Shown one piece after another: positions 20,792 to 31,822 of a stretch of DNA of 64,000 nt. The position numbers were made by a program, and so were the translations under genes. The stretch is from Vibrio sonorensis (GTDB lineage: Bacteria; Pseudomonadota; Gammaproteobacteria; Enterobacterales; Vibrionaceae): contig NZ_LJJE01000002.1 in assembly GCF_001854765.1 (NCBI RefSeq), forward strand, positions 248,001 through 312,000. The letters run 5' to 3'. A model generated the notes under the pieces. It did not search any database. It had not been told where the DNA came from and was given only the letters and a program-made list of their open reading frames with translations. Numbering within the stretch: the stretch's first letter is position 1; every line of letters begins with the position of its first letter.

Positions 20792-21124
20792 ATGCCACAT
20801 TTACGATTTCGTGCCGTTGAACCTCAAACGGTTCAAACGCTATCTAAGTCACTTATTGACGAACTGCAGCCATTAATGGACTGTCCACGTGAAGATTTTA
20901 CCTTCGAATACATCTACACTACTTTTTACCACGAAGGTGAAGTGAGTTCGGCGTACCCATTTGTCGAGGTTCTTTGGTTTGACCGTGGGCAAGAAACTCA
21001 AGATGCCGTTGCCAGCTCGGTGACGAAACAAGTAAGAGGCGTTATCGGAGAAGATGTCGATGTCGCTGTGATTTTCACAGCTCTTGATGCCAAAAGCTAT
21101 TACGATAACGGCGAGCACTACTAA
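20792..21124 (+). CDS. DUF1904-like small protein
   Basis: This 110-residue soluble protein resembles the DUF1904 family, which has a tautomerase-like fold but no established function. It begins MPHLRFRAVEPQTVQTLSK after AAGGAAG. It has no signal peptide or membrane segment, and residues such as Pro2, Arg5 and Arg7 near the N-terminus fit a tautomerase-like architecture. It is followed by mepA after 29 bases and may be co-transcribed with it. The family name is from recognition of the sequence pattern and not from a search. Confidence 0.75.
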   Translation: MPHLRFRAVEPQTVQTLSKSLIDELQPLMDCPREDFTFEYIYTTFYHEGEVSSAYPFVEVLWFDRGQETQDAVASSVTKQVRGVIGEDVDVAVIFTALDAKSYYDNGEHY

Positions 21125-21153
21125 CACCAATTTGCGAATGTGAGAGGGAGATA

Positions 21154-21993
21154 ATGAACGCGATACGACTAATGGTACTCATGTTTATTTCTTTCTCTAT
21201 ATCTGCAACACCTTGGGAGCGCTTTCAGCTTCCTTCGGCGAGTGAACCTCATGCCATTGGGAGCTATGCCAACGGTTGTCTCGCTGGGGCACATGCACTG
21301 CCATTAGAAGGGGAAGGGTATCAGGTACTTCGCAGTCAGCGAGGCCGATATTATGCCCATCCTGACACGATTGATTTTATCGAGCGTTTGGCGCGCACTG
21401 CACAAAATGAGTTTGATAGCCTTTTGCTGATCGGCGATTTGTCTTTGCCTTTAGGTGGGCGATTCTCTTCTGGCCATAGCAGCCACCAAACGGGCTTAGA
21501 TGCGGATATCTGGCTGCGATTAGCAGATTACCCGCTCAGTGACGAAGAACTCAACCAGCCCGTTCCTGTTAGCCTTGTAAACTTAGAAGCTTATCGGTTG
21601 CACCGAGAGCATTGGCAGGGACGACACTTTTCTTTGGTTAAACGCGCCGCTCAAGACGAAAGTGTTGCGCGAATTTTTGTCCATCCGGTAATCAAACAGA
21701 AGCTGTGTGATTCGGAAACGAGCAGCAATAGAGATTGGCTGCGCAAGGTTAGGCCTTGGTGGGGACATCACTACCACATGCACGTTCGTTTGAACTGCCC
21801 TTATGACAGCGAGCTTTGTACACCACAAATCGAACCGCCAATAGGAGATGGGTGTGGTAGTGAACTGGCAAGCTGGAGACCCAAGCCAAAAACCGCGAAT
21901 GAAGATACACCTAAAGCGAAGAAGAAAAAGCGAAAAAAAATACCGCCCGCTTTGTGTTTAGAGATGTTAGAAATGAACAATGCCGCTCTGTAA
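21154..21993 (+). CDS. mepA: Penicillin-insensitive murein endopeptidase
   Basis: MepA is a periplasmic zinc (LAS-type) metallopeptidase that cuts D-alanyl-meso-diaminopimelate cross-links in peptidoglycan. The 279-residue protein has a signal peptide (about 1-18), the metal-binding motif SSGHSSHQTGLDADIW with His111 and Asp118 spaced as in the family, and the second histidine cluster GHHYHMHVRL near 205-213. The C-terminus has an unusual lysine-rich tail (KAKKKKRKK). Its stop codon lies in the loop of a terminator shared with the convergent ferredoxin gene. Confidence 0.94.
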   Translation: MNAIRLMVLMFISFSISATPWERFQLPSASEPHAIGSYANGCLAGAHALPLEGEGYQVLRSQRGRYYAHPDTIDFIERLARTAQNEFDSLLLIGDLSLPLGGRFSSGHSSHQTGLDADIWLRLADYPLSDEELNQPVPVSLVNLEAYRLHREHWQGRHFSLVKRAAQDESVARIFVHPVIKQKLCDSETSSNRDWLRKVRPWWGHHYHMHVRLNCPYDSELCTPQIEPPIGDGCGSELASWRPKPKTANEDTPKAKKKKRKKIPPALCLEMLEMNNAAL

Positions 21994-22007
21994 GCGGCAT
22001 TGTTTTT

Positions 22008-22009
<2 letters not shown>
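21976..22009. terminator. Terminator overlapping the ends of mepA and the ferredoxin gene
   Basis: AACAATGCCGCT pairs with AGCGGCATTGTT across a CTGTA loop, followed by seven T on the plus strand. The mepA stop codon is inside the element and the ferredoxin stop codon abuts its right end, so it serves the convergent ends. Confidence 0.9.
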
Positions 22010-23665
<1,656 letters not shown>

Positions 23666-23803
23666 TGCTCAATCTCTTTTTAATCTGATCACAAGTCAGG
23701 CTAGTCCCACCAAGTGGGATTAGGGGCGCAAATTTTACGCGAAATTGTGAGCGGTGACCAGAAAAAACTCCATATTGAGTTTGTGGGTTTTATAGAGAAA
23801 GAG

Positions 23804-23826
23804 AAGCCCTGCATCTAGCAGGGCTT
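23804..23826 (-). terminator. Hairpin after rdgC, probable terminator
   Basis: AAGCCCTGC pairs with GCAGGGCTT over an ATCTA loop, 12 bases past the rdgC stop. On the minus strand it is followed only by a pyrimidine-rich stretch, so termination is likely but not ideal. Confidence 0.6.
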
Positions 23827-23837
23827 GATAGGGTTAG

Positions 23838-24752
23838 TTACGCATTTGGATGGGGCAAACCACCTAGGGCGCTATAGAGATCCGGCAGGAAGGCCGACAT
23901 CTCTGCACACATTAAAGAGAAGTCTGCATCAAAGCGAGCGGCCTTGTCTTCACGAGGAATGTCTTCATTTTGATCTTTTAGCTCATCGGAGAATTTGAGT
24001 CGTTTAATACTGCCGTCTTCTGCCAGAATAAATTCGAGGCGCTCTTGCCAGAGTAGGGCGAGTTTGGTCACCATTTTGTCTGCTTCAATATGGGTTCGGA
24101 TCTCATCGCTGGTCAGTTCTTGCTTTTTACAGCGAATGATACCGCCTTCTTCTAACACCGACTTTAGCTCTGCTTCATCAAGCATTTGGTAGCCAACAGG
24201 TGTTTCACCTGTTTTCACCCATTGAGTTAACGTCGTTTCAATGGCCTGTTCTGGGATTGCAGGAACAACAGGTAGGCTACCCATGGTTTTGCGCAATAGG
24301 GCTAACACGTCCTCAGCTTTTTTATAGCTGCTGGCATCAACTAAGATCAGGCCTTCTTTTGGCATGATTAACACGTTGGTGATATTGCTTCGACTAAATG
24401 CGCGAGGAAGTAGATCCAAAACGATGTCGTCTTTTAGATTGTCTTTTTCTTTTTTCTTAAGAGGGCGACCTTCTGCGGCTTCTACCGCTTCAACTTTGGC
24501 ATTCAGTGACTCTTTGATCACGGAAGCTGGCAGCATTTTTTCTTCTTTTTTAGCCGAGATGAGAATTCGGTTTTCGGCTACATGGGTCATCATATCGCCT
24601 TGTTTACCCATTACCGACACCCAGCCAAACTTCTGCTTATCTTGGCTACCGCATGGGGTGAATTGAAATTCTTTTAGTTGATTCTCTAGCTGATCTGCGT
24701 TGAAAGTCACTTCGCGATTCACGCGATAGACCAGACAGTTCTTAAACCACAT
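23838..24752 (-). CDS. rdgC: Recombination-associated protein RdgC
   Basis: RdgC is a DNA-binding ring protein that limits RecA-dependent recombination. The 304-residue length matches the family, and the start [15 protein letters not shown] is typical. It has no membrane segment and is divergent from phoB. It is intact. The 304-base gap to phoB holds a Pho box and AT-rich promoter sequence. Confidence 0.94.
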   Translation of the reverse strand: MWFKNCLVYRVNREVTFNADQLENQLKEFQFTPCGSQDKQKFGWVSVMGKQGDMMTHVAENRILISAKKEEKMLPASVIKESLNAKVEAVEAAEGRPLKKKEKDNLKDDIVLDLLPRAFSRSNITNVLIMPKEGLILVDASSYKKAEDVLALLRKTMGSLPVVPAIPEQAIETTLTQWVKTGETPVGYQMLDEAELKSVLEEGGIIRCKKQELTSDEIRTHIEADKMVTKLALLWQERLEFILAEDGSIKRLKFSDELKDQNEDIPREDKAARFDADFSLMCAEMSAFLPDLYSALGGLPHPNA

Positions 24753-24951
24753 AACGTTTCTCTCTGCTTAATTCAGACCGGCAATCATAGGCAATTTTAC
24801 TCTCTAGGTGTTAATAGATTTTTTTACTTTGGTGAACTGAAGGCCGCAATTTTGTTCAGGAATAAGGAGTTAGTACGGTCAATATTGGTAGGTGCCTTTT
24901 GTTAAACACATTTGGAGCGAGTGCGAAACTTATATGAAAATTTGTTTGCAA

Positions 24952-24970
24952 AGGTCACAAAAGTGTCATA
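24952..24970 (+). promoter_or_regulatory. PhoB box before phoB
   Basis: GGTCACA and TGTCATA are direct repeats with the GTCA cores exactly 11 bases apart (24954 and 24965), matching the CTGTCATA-type Pho box. This supports autoregulation of phoB-phoR by phosphate starvation. It is about 86 bases before the phoB start. Confidence 0.75.
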
Positions 24971-25056
24971 ATTGCTAGTAATAATGCTCACTGTTGCAAA
25001 GGCTAAAACCTCAATAAAAACTCACTTAAATCAACTAACATAAGGTTAATCAAATT

Positions 25057-25746
25057 ATGTCTAGAAGGATTCTGGTTGTTGAAGACGAAGCTCCAATTCG
25101 CGAGATGCTTTGCTTTGTTCTTGAGCAGAAAGGTTATCAAGCTGTAGAAGCTGAGGACTATGACACGGCAGTAACAAAACTTGCCGAACCTTTCCCAGAT
25201 TTGGTTCTACTTGATTGGATGCTACCTGGTGGTAGCGGTATTAACTTCATCAAGCATATGAAGCGAGAAGAACTCACTCGTAACATACCCGTAGTGATGC
25301 TCACTGCGCGTGGCGAAGAAGAAGACAAAGTTCGCGGTTTGGAAGTGGGTGCAGATGATTACATTACCAAGCCCTTTTCTCCTAAAGAGTTGGTTGCTCG
25401 GCTAAAAGCGGTCATTCGCCGCGTGACGCCAACGGCTCTTGAAGATGTTATTGATGTTCAAGGTTTGCGTTTAGACCCAGTATCTCACCGTGTCACCGCT
25501 AATGATGCACCGGTGGATATGGGACCAACTGAGTTTAAAATGCTGCATTTCTTTATGACACACCAAGAACGCGTTTACAGCCGTGAGCAGTTGTTAAATA
25601 ACGTTTGGGGTACTAACGTGTACGTAGAAGACCGCACGGTAGATGTACATATTCGTCGCCTGCGCAAAGCACTAGAGGCAGCGGGTCACGATAAGCTTAT
25701 TCAGACTGTACGCGGTGCTGGCTATCGTTTCTCAACCAAAGCATAG
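25057..25746 (+). CDS. phoB: Phosphate regulon response regulator
   Basis: PhoB is phosphorylated by PhoR when phosphate is scarce and binds Pho boxes to activate phosphate genes. The 229-residue protein has a receiver domain with acidic residues Glu9/Asp10/Glu11, phospho-acceptor Asp53 and the conserved lysine in [11 protein letters not shown]. This is followed by an OmpR-type winged-helix domain (about 130-227) with the recognition region [13 protein letters not shown]. It is followed by phoR after 20 bases and preceded by a Pho box. Confidence 0.97.
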   Translation: MSRRILVVEDEAPIREMLCFVLEQKGYQAVEAEDYDTAVTKLAEPFPDLVLLDWMLPGGSGINFIKHMKREELTRNIPVVMLTARGEEEDKVRGLEVGADDYITKPFSPKELVARLKAVIRRVTPTALEDVIDVQGLRLDPVSHRVTANDAPVDMGPTEFKMLHFFMTHQERVYSREQLLNNVWGTNVYVEDRTVDVHIRRLRKALEAAGHDKLIQTVRGAGYRFSTKA

Positions 25747-25766
25747 GACGAGGTGCAAATCGGTAA

Positions 25767-27065
25767 ATGGTTGAAAGGTTAACCTGGAAAAAGCTGGCAT
25801 GGGAGCTGGCTTTTTTTTACACCCCTTGGGTGATTGTAGGATGGATTTTTGGTTATCTGCCGTGGTTGCTTTTTGCTGCCACGGTTTTGCAGTTAGTATG
25901 GCATCTGAACAATCAGATCCGGCTGTCAGCTTGGTTATGGGATGAAAAGCGCCTAACGCCGCCCTCGGGCAGCGGTAACTGGGAGCACCTGTTTAACGGA
26001 CTCTATCGCCTGCAACAGCGACAACGTAAAAAACGCAAAGAACTGACCAACCTGATCCGCCGATTCCGCAATGGTGCCGAATCCTTACCCGATGCCGTTG
26101 TGGTATTTCGGGGAGAAGGAAACATCGTCTGGTGTAACAAGCTCGCGCAGCACTTGCTTGGTTTTCGTTGGCCAGATGATTCAGGGCAACCTATTTCAAA
26201 CCTTATTCGCACCCCGGATTTTATTAAGTACCTAAATAAACAGAACTTTTCTGAGCCATTAGAGATGCGCTCTCCGCTCAATGTGGAACGCATGCTTGAG
26301 TTGCGGATTGTGCCTTATACAGAGGGTGAGCATCTGATGGTGGTTCGCGATGTGACTCAGGTAAAACAGCTCGAAGGTATGCGACGCAACTTCTTTGCCA
26401 ACGTTTCCCACGAACTGCGAACCCCCATGACGGTACTGCAGGGTTATCTGGAAATGACAGAAGACCCTGATATGGTCGTAGGGCCGATGTGGACAAAAGC
26501 GCATGGAGTGATGACGGAGCAGCTTAACCGAATGAATAGCTTGGTCAATCAACTGCTGACGCTATCAAAAATAGAAGCTGCGCCCATGCACGAGCTAGAT
26601 GAGGTGGTCAATGTTCCCGCTATGCTAGATGTGTTAGAAAAAGAAGCGGCAAGCTTAAGCGGAGACAACGGGCATCAACTTCACTTCGAGGTAGATACTC
26701 GCTTAAGAGTACTGGGGGATGAAGATCAGCTTCGCAGCGCAATTTCTAATCTGGTTTACAACGCGGTGAAGTACACGCCGCCGCAAGCCAATATTTTTGT
26801 TCGATGGCATTTAACCCCTCAAGGGGCATGCCTTGAAGTTGAAGATAAAGGCGAAGGCATAGAGCCGCAGCACCTGCATCGATTGACCGAACGCTTCTAT
26901 CGTGTGGATAAAGCGAGATCGAGAGATACGGGCGGTAGCGGTTTAGGGTTAGCAATTGTGAAACACGCGTTAACGCATCACGACTCTCATTTAGATATTC
27001 ACAGTGAAATTGGCGAAGGGAGTTGCTTCTCTTTTGTACTGCCTCAGCGTTTGGTGGTGCATTAA
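25767..27065 (+). CDS. phoR: Phosphate regulon sensor histidine kinase
   Basis: PhoR is the membrane kinase that activates PhoB at low phosphate and dephosphorylates it at high phosphate under PhoU/Pst control. The 432-residue protein has two N-terminal membrane segments (about 12-50) and a PAS domain (about 95-200). The H box [20 protein letters not shown] contains His215, and the ATPase domain ends with [14 protein letters not shown]. The stop codon is one base before the start of the next gene, so phoB-phoR and the PstS-like gene form an operon. Confidence 0.96.
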   Translation: MVERLTWKKLAWELAFFYTPWVIVGWIFGYLPWLLFAATVLQLVWHLNNQIRLSAWLWDEKRLTPPSGSGNWEHLFNGLYRLQQRQRKKRKELTNLIRRFRNGAESLPDAVVVFRGEGNIVWCNKLAQHLLGFRWPDDSGQPISNLIRTPDFIKYLNKQNFSEPLEMRSPLNVERMLELRIVPYTEGEHLMVVRDVTQVKQLEGMRRNFFANVSHELRTPMTVLQGYLEMTEDPDMVVGPMWTKAHGVMTEQLNRMNSLVNQLLTLSKIEAAPMHELDEVVNVPAMLDVLEKEAASLSGDNGHQLHFEVDTRLRVLGDEDQLRSAISNLVYNAVKYTPPQANIFVRWHLTPQGACLEVEDKGEGIEPQHLHRLTERFYRVDKARSRDTGGSGLGLAIVKHALTHHDSHLDIHSEIGEGSCFSFVLPQRLVVH

Positions 27066-27066
27066 G

Positions 27067-28026
27067 ATGAAACGTTATTTACGCTTTGCTATCGCTTTGA
27101 TGACATTGGGCTTGAGTTCACAAGTCATCGCTCAAAATCACGAGTTGGTCGCTTATCAGAAAGTGCCAGGAATTTCTGGCAGTTTTACCAGTATCGGTTC
27201 TGATACTTTGGCTGGGATGACAACTCTGTGGCTCGAAGAGTTTAGTGTGCTTTATCCCGCTATCAACGGACAGGTGCAGGCTTCTGGTTCTTCTACTGCT
27301 CCTCCTGCACTGACTGAAGGTACGGCGCAATTTGGGCCGATGAGCCGTCAAATGCGCAACCGAGAAGTGGAAGCGTTTGAACGCGCCCATGGATACCGAC
27401 CAACTGCACTGCGAGTGGCCATTGATGCTATCGGTGTGTTTGTTCATCGCGACAACCCTATTAAAGGACTAAATTTTCAGCAATTAGACAGTATTTTCTC
27501 GGCGACACAACGCTGCGGTTCTGATATGCCGATTGCGACTTGGAGTGAACTGGGTGTGTCACACCAATGGGCGCAACGAAGTATTCAGTTGTTTGGTCGC
27601 AACTCGGTGTCTGGTACCTATGGCTATTTTAAAAAGCGCGCACTTTGTGGCGGAGATTTTAAAAACAGCGTCAACGAGCAACCCGGTTCAGCCTCAGTGG
27701 TGCAGTCTGTTGCTTCGTCTATAAATACGATTGGCTATTCCGGTGTTGGTTACGTGGTATCTGGTGCTAAGTTGTTACCAATTGCGGAGAAGGGGAGCGA
27801 CTTTATCACTCCAAGCCAAGCAAACATTCTCAGTGGTGATTACCCACTTTCGCGTTATCTGTATGTCTACGTGAACAAACATCCCAATAAAGCTTTGTCG
27901 CCGATTGAGGCGGAGTTTGTGCGCTTTATCTTTTCTAAACAAGGGCAGGCGTTAGTAGAGAAAGATGGTTATGTTCCTATCTCTGCGGATTTTGCCGAAC
28001 TAGAGTTAAAAAAAGTCGGGTTATAA
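27067..28026 (+). CDS. pstS: PstS-like periplasmic phosphate-binding protein
   Basis: This 319-residue protein has a signal peptide (about 1-23, ending VIAQ) and the phosphate-binding-protein fold. The motifs GSFTSIGSDTLAGM, the binding-loop region ASGSSTAPPALTEGTAQFGPMSR and the serine-rich GRNSVSGTYGYFK fit PstS ligand loops. It is co-transcribed with phoB-phoR (start one base after the phoR stop) and lies on the other side of ppx-ppk from pstCAB. It could serve the PstCAB importer encoded about 4 kb away, or a second Pst system. Confidence 0.88.
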   Translation: MKRYLRFAIALMTLGLSSQVIAQNHELVAYQKVPGISGSFTSIGSDTLAGMTTLWLEEFSVLYPAINGQVQASGSSTAPPALTEGTAQFGPMSRQMRNREVEAFERAHGYRPTALRVAIDAIGVFVHRDNPIKGLNFQQLDSIFSATQRCGSDMPIATWSELGVSHQWAQRSIQLFGRNSVSGTYGYFKKRALCGGDFKNSVNEQPGSASVVQSVASSINTIGYSGVGYVVSGAKLLPIAEKGSDFITPSQANILSGDYPLSRYLYVYVNKHPNKALSPIEAEFVRFIFSKQGQALVEKDGYVPISADFAELELKKVGL

Positions 28027-28038
28027 CCCGACTTTTTT
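28009..28038. terminator. Bidirectional terminator shared by pstS and ppx
   Basis: A perfect 30-base palindrome (A run, GTCGGGTTA/TAACCCGAC, T run) spans the end of both convergent genes. The pstS stop lies within it and the ppx stop begins at its right edge. Confidence 0.93.
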
Positions 28039-29536
28039 AAATATTGAGTCGCCACCCTGCACTTTTCCAATAGTCTTGCTCCATATTTAAATCAGCATCT
28101 AACAGCCGATTTTCCTCAAGCCAATCACGGTCTTCACATGTCAATGTCCATTCATCTTCATTGATTGAAAGTGTCAGTTTTGGAAGGGGCTCTTCATTCC
28201 TTTGTCCGTGAAGCAATATAGAAAGGCGCAAAATACGTATTAGGTCTATGACCTGTTCTTTTTTGAACAGCGTAAAGTCTTCCATCTCTTGAAGCTTTAG
28301 TGCTTTGCGCTGAAAGCGAACTAACATCGCCAACACTCGTTGTTGCTCGCGATTAAAGCCCGGCATGGGAGTATGTGAAAGAATATAAGCTGAATGCCTA
28401 TGAAAGGCCTGTAAGCTGATACTCAGTCCCACTTCGTGAAGCAAGGCTCCCCATTTTAACAAATCGAACAAAGGGCTCTTTTTCTTGATGCCCAGTTCAC
28501 TGTGTACTTGGTGGAAGAACTTTTGTGCCTGTTCACTGATTTTACTTGCGTGATCAAGGTCCACTCGATGTTTCTGAGCCATGTTTTCCGTTGTGCGCAT
28601 ACGAATGTCTGAGCGTTTAAACCTCGCTTCCATTTCGTATAGCAAACCCTCTCGCAAGGCACCTTCGGAGAAGTGAAGTTCATCGATTTTGAGATCGGTG
28701 ACTATAGCATCTAATATCGCCACTCCTGCCGCAAACACGGGTTTGCGTTCAGGGGCGAGTCCGGTGAGTTCAATATCCTCAATGTTGGTCCACTCGCACA
28801 GTTTATCGATCAGCTTTTCAAGGCGTTTAGAGGTGATTAATCCATCTTCATAACCTAAGCCGATCAAGACTTCTCTTATGGCTTTTACCGTACCAGAAGA
28901 ACCAAAGGCGATGTCCCAACCTTTTTTGCGATACTTATAGGCAATAGATTCGAGTTTTTGCTCGGCGGCGAGTTTGGCTTTGGCAAAATTCTTTTTGGAG
29001 AGTTTGCCATTGGCAAAATATCGATTGGTGTAACTGACACATCCCATTCGCTTACTGTTGACCAGCGAGGCCTCAAAACCTTTACCTATGATCATCTCAG
29101 TACTACCACCACCGATATCGATAACGAGTTTTGAATCGGATTCTGGTTGAGTGTGGGCCACGCCCGTATATATCAGTCGCGCTTCTTCTAGGCCGGGTAT
29201 TATCTCAATTGGGTAGGGTAGTACTTCTCTCGCCCTCTGTAGAAAGAGGTGGGCATTGTTGGCTTGGCGTAAGGTGTGTGTCGCTGCAATGCGAACATTG
29301 TCCTCTTCAAAGCCTTGCAGGCGCTCTGCAAACATACTCAGACAGTCTAGTCCTCGCTCCATGGAAGCGTGGTCGAGATTTTGCTGGGCGTCCAATCCCG
29401 ATGCGAGTCTTACCCGTTGCTTGTGGCGGCTGACCAGTTGTAAATCTTGATCAACCACTTTTGCTACGACCATATGAAAGCTGTTTGAGCCCAGATCAAT
29501 GGCCGCTATGTCTCGTGTTTCCTTTGGCTGCGTCAT
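28037..29536 (-). CDS. ppx: Exopolyphosphatase
   Basis: Ppx releases phosphate from the ends of polyphosphate and belongs to the Ppx/GppA family. The 499-residue protein has the phosphate-binding motifs [17 protein letters not shown] and [15 protein letters not shown] at the N-terminus, and a C-terminal HD-like helical domain. The length favours Ppx over GppA, and its position directly after ppk decides it. Its start overlaps the end of ppk by 41 bases, so translation is probably coupled. Confidence 0.95.
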   Translation of the reverse strand: MTQPKETRDIAAIDLGSNSFHMVVAKVVDQDLQLVSRHKQRVRLASGLDAQQNLDHASMERGLDCLSMFAERLQGFEEDNVRIAATHTLRQANNAHLFLQRAREVLPYPIEIIPGLEEARLIYTGVAHTQPESDSKLVIDIGGGSTEMIIGKGFEASLVNSKRMGCVSYTNRYFANGKLSKKNFAKAKLAAEQKLESIAYKYRKKGWDIAFGSSGTVKAIREVLIGLGYEDGLITSKRLEKLIDKLCEWTNIEDIELTGLAPERKPVFAAGVAILDAIVTDLKIDELHFSEGALREGLLYEMEARFKRSDIRMRTTENMAQKHRVDLDHASKISEQAQKFFHQVHSELGIKKKSPLFDLLKWGALLHEVGLSISLQAFHRHSAYILSHTPMPGFNREQQRVLAMLVRFQRKALKLQEMEDFTLFKKEQVIDLIRILRLSILLHGQRNEEPLPKLTLSINEDEWTLTCEDRDWLEENRLLDADLNMEQDYWKSAGWRLNI

Positions 29537-31621
29537 CTTTTAAAGATTGCTCTTTTTTCTTCTTTGTCTGTTTTTCTACATTTTTAAGATAGTCGTAAAT
29601 GGCCACCTGCGAGCGGAGTTTTTTGCGGTTTCCGCGTGGAACGTAGGTGTTGGTCATCTCTTTGTCTATCCATCGAGCTTTTACTGTATCGGTAAAGTGA
29701 ATATTAATGATATCAATTATTCGCTGTTTAAGACGTTGGTCACGAACTGGTGCTCCGACTTCGATGCGGTAGTCGATGTTTCGCGTCATCCAATCGGCAG
29801 ATGAAATGTATACCTGAGGATCGCCGTCGTTGTGGGTAATCAGCACGCGGGGGTGTTCTAAAAAGCGATCGACAATACTGATGATCTTGATGTTGTCGCT
29901 TACCCCTTCTACACCGGGGACCAGTGAACACATGCCGCGAATCACCATTTTGATCTCTACCCCTGCATTACTGGCACCGTAGAGTTTATTGATCAAACCT
30001 TTGTCTACAAGGTTGTTGACCTTAAGGGTAATGGCGGCTTTTCGTCCTGCTTTAGCATTGAAGATCTCGGTATCGATCAGGCGATAAAGCTGAGTTCGCG
30101 AGTTCCGAGGTGAGACTATTAGGTGGTTAAACTTCACCGGACGATAGGGGTTTTCTATGTAGCCGAAAACGTTGCGAACTTCATTGGTTAACTCGGAATC
30201 TGCCGTTAACAAGGAGAAGTCCGTATAAATTCGAGCGGTTTTCTCGTGGAAGTTACCTGTACCAATATGGGCATAGCGTGCGATCTCTTCGCCTTCACGG
30301 CGGCTAATTAAGAGTAATTTGGAGTGAATCTTAAGGCCCGGTGCACCAAAGAGTACGTGAACCCCCGCTTCGGTTAATACCTTTGACCATTCGATATTGG
30401 CTTCTTCATCAAACCTCGCCTGCAGTTCGACAACCACAGTGACACTTTTTCCGTTGTGAACGGCGTCAATTAACGAGTTCATCAAGCGGGAGTCTTTGGC
30501 CACGCGATAAACATTTATCTTAATACTGAGTACTTTAGGGTCGAAGGCGGCTTGCCTTACTAGTTCAGTGACGTGTTCGAAGGTGTGATACGGGTAGTAC
30601 AACAATATATCTTGAGCTTTAATCGCATCAAATTTGTTGGCGTAGCATCAAAATCAGCGCAATTCATCGGCGGTAGTGGCTTGTTTTCTAGGTACTCTCG
30701 CCCAACATTAGGGAAACCGATAAAGTCTTTAAAATTGTGGTAACGACCACCGGGGATCAGGTTGTCATAGTTAGATATTTTTAGTTTGTCACACAAGAAA
30801 GAGAGCATGTGGTTTGGCATCTCTCTCTCGTATACAAACCTCACAGGCATTGCGGTTAGGCGTTGGCTTACCCCTTCAGACATCTGTTCTAACAGGCTGT
30901 GCTCAACCTCGTAACGCAAATCGTATTCTGCATCGCGAGTCATCTTCATTGCGTATCCGCTCAGTTCGTCGTATTCGAAGAAGCCACTGAATAACTCATC
31001 GAGGCAGTAACGGATGATATTATCGAGTAAAATAATGGTTTTGCGTCGCTTGCCTTTCTGTTCTGGCACCATAACAAATCGCGGCAAGTGGTCCGTTGGG
31101 ATTTCTAACAGTGCGTATTGGTAGCTGTCGGATTTTTTGAGCTCTACCGCTATGTAGGCGTATTCATCTTTTAGGAACTGGAGAACGTCGATATCCTCTG
31201 ATATCAGCAGCGGTGTAATATGTGGAATGACCTCTTTGTGGAAGTATTTTTTTATCCACTTTTGCTGAGTTTCACTTAACTGAGTTTCGTTGACGAGAAA
31301 GATTCGGCGACGTGCCATTTCACGGATAAGCTCGGCGTAGAGTTCGTCAAAGCGTTCATTGAGTTTAAGAGCTTTAGACTGCATCTTGCTCAGAAGGTGT
31401 TTTGAGTTGTCATTGCCACCGCGTTCTTGGTTGATCAAAATACGTCGCTTAACGTCGGCAAAACGGACTTTGTAAAATTCATCTAAGTTGTTGGAAAAAA
31501 TGCCCAGAAAGCGAATTCTCTCAACGATAGGTACAGATTTATCTGCCGCTTCTTGGAGGACGCGCTCATTAAATGACAGCCAGCTTAATTCTTTTTCTAC
31601 GTAGAGTTTTTCCGCACTCAT
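29496..31621 (-). CDS. ppk: Polyphosphate kinase 1 (frameshifted here)
   Basis: Ppk1 polymerises the terminal phosphate of ATP into polyphosphate at the membrane. The start [20 protein letters not shown] is typical of the family. The N-terminal half and the C-terminal phospholipase-D-like catalytic half ([19 protein letters not shown], with [11 protein letters not shown] and [17 protein letters not shown]) lie in different frames. The break is at 30633-30635, where an A run on the minus strand is AAA instead of AAAA; adding one base gives about 708 residues, the normal size. It is divergent from pstC and overlaps ppx. An alternative in-frame GTG start would add three residues. Confidence 0.93.
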
Positions 31622-31758
31622 TCTCTGCACCTATTGCCGAAGACGGCTTTTAACCAACTAACAAAAATTTTTTTAGAACTGGTGTAGCAAATTAAGATGT
31701 TTCTATTACATTTTTATTTCAAAACCATATTGCATTGTTTTCAGATGTTTATTGCTGG

Positions 31759-31795
31759 CTGTAATATAAGTGTCACCTAAACGACATATTATAAT
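31759..31795 (+). promoter_or_regulatory. PhoB box and -10 element of the pst operon
   Basis: CTGTAAT, GTGTCAC and ACGACAT recur at an 11-base period (31759, 31770, 31781), a Pho box with a third, weaker repeat. A TATAAT -10 element follows at 31790-31795. The spacing between the first two repeats and the -10 is what is expected for a PhoB-activated promoter lacking a -35. It lies in the 201-base gap between ppk and pstC. Confidence 0.78.
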
Positions 31796-31822
31796 TGTGG
31801 GACAAACTAGGTAAATTAGACA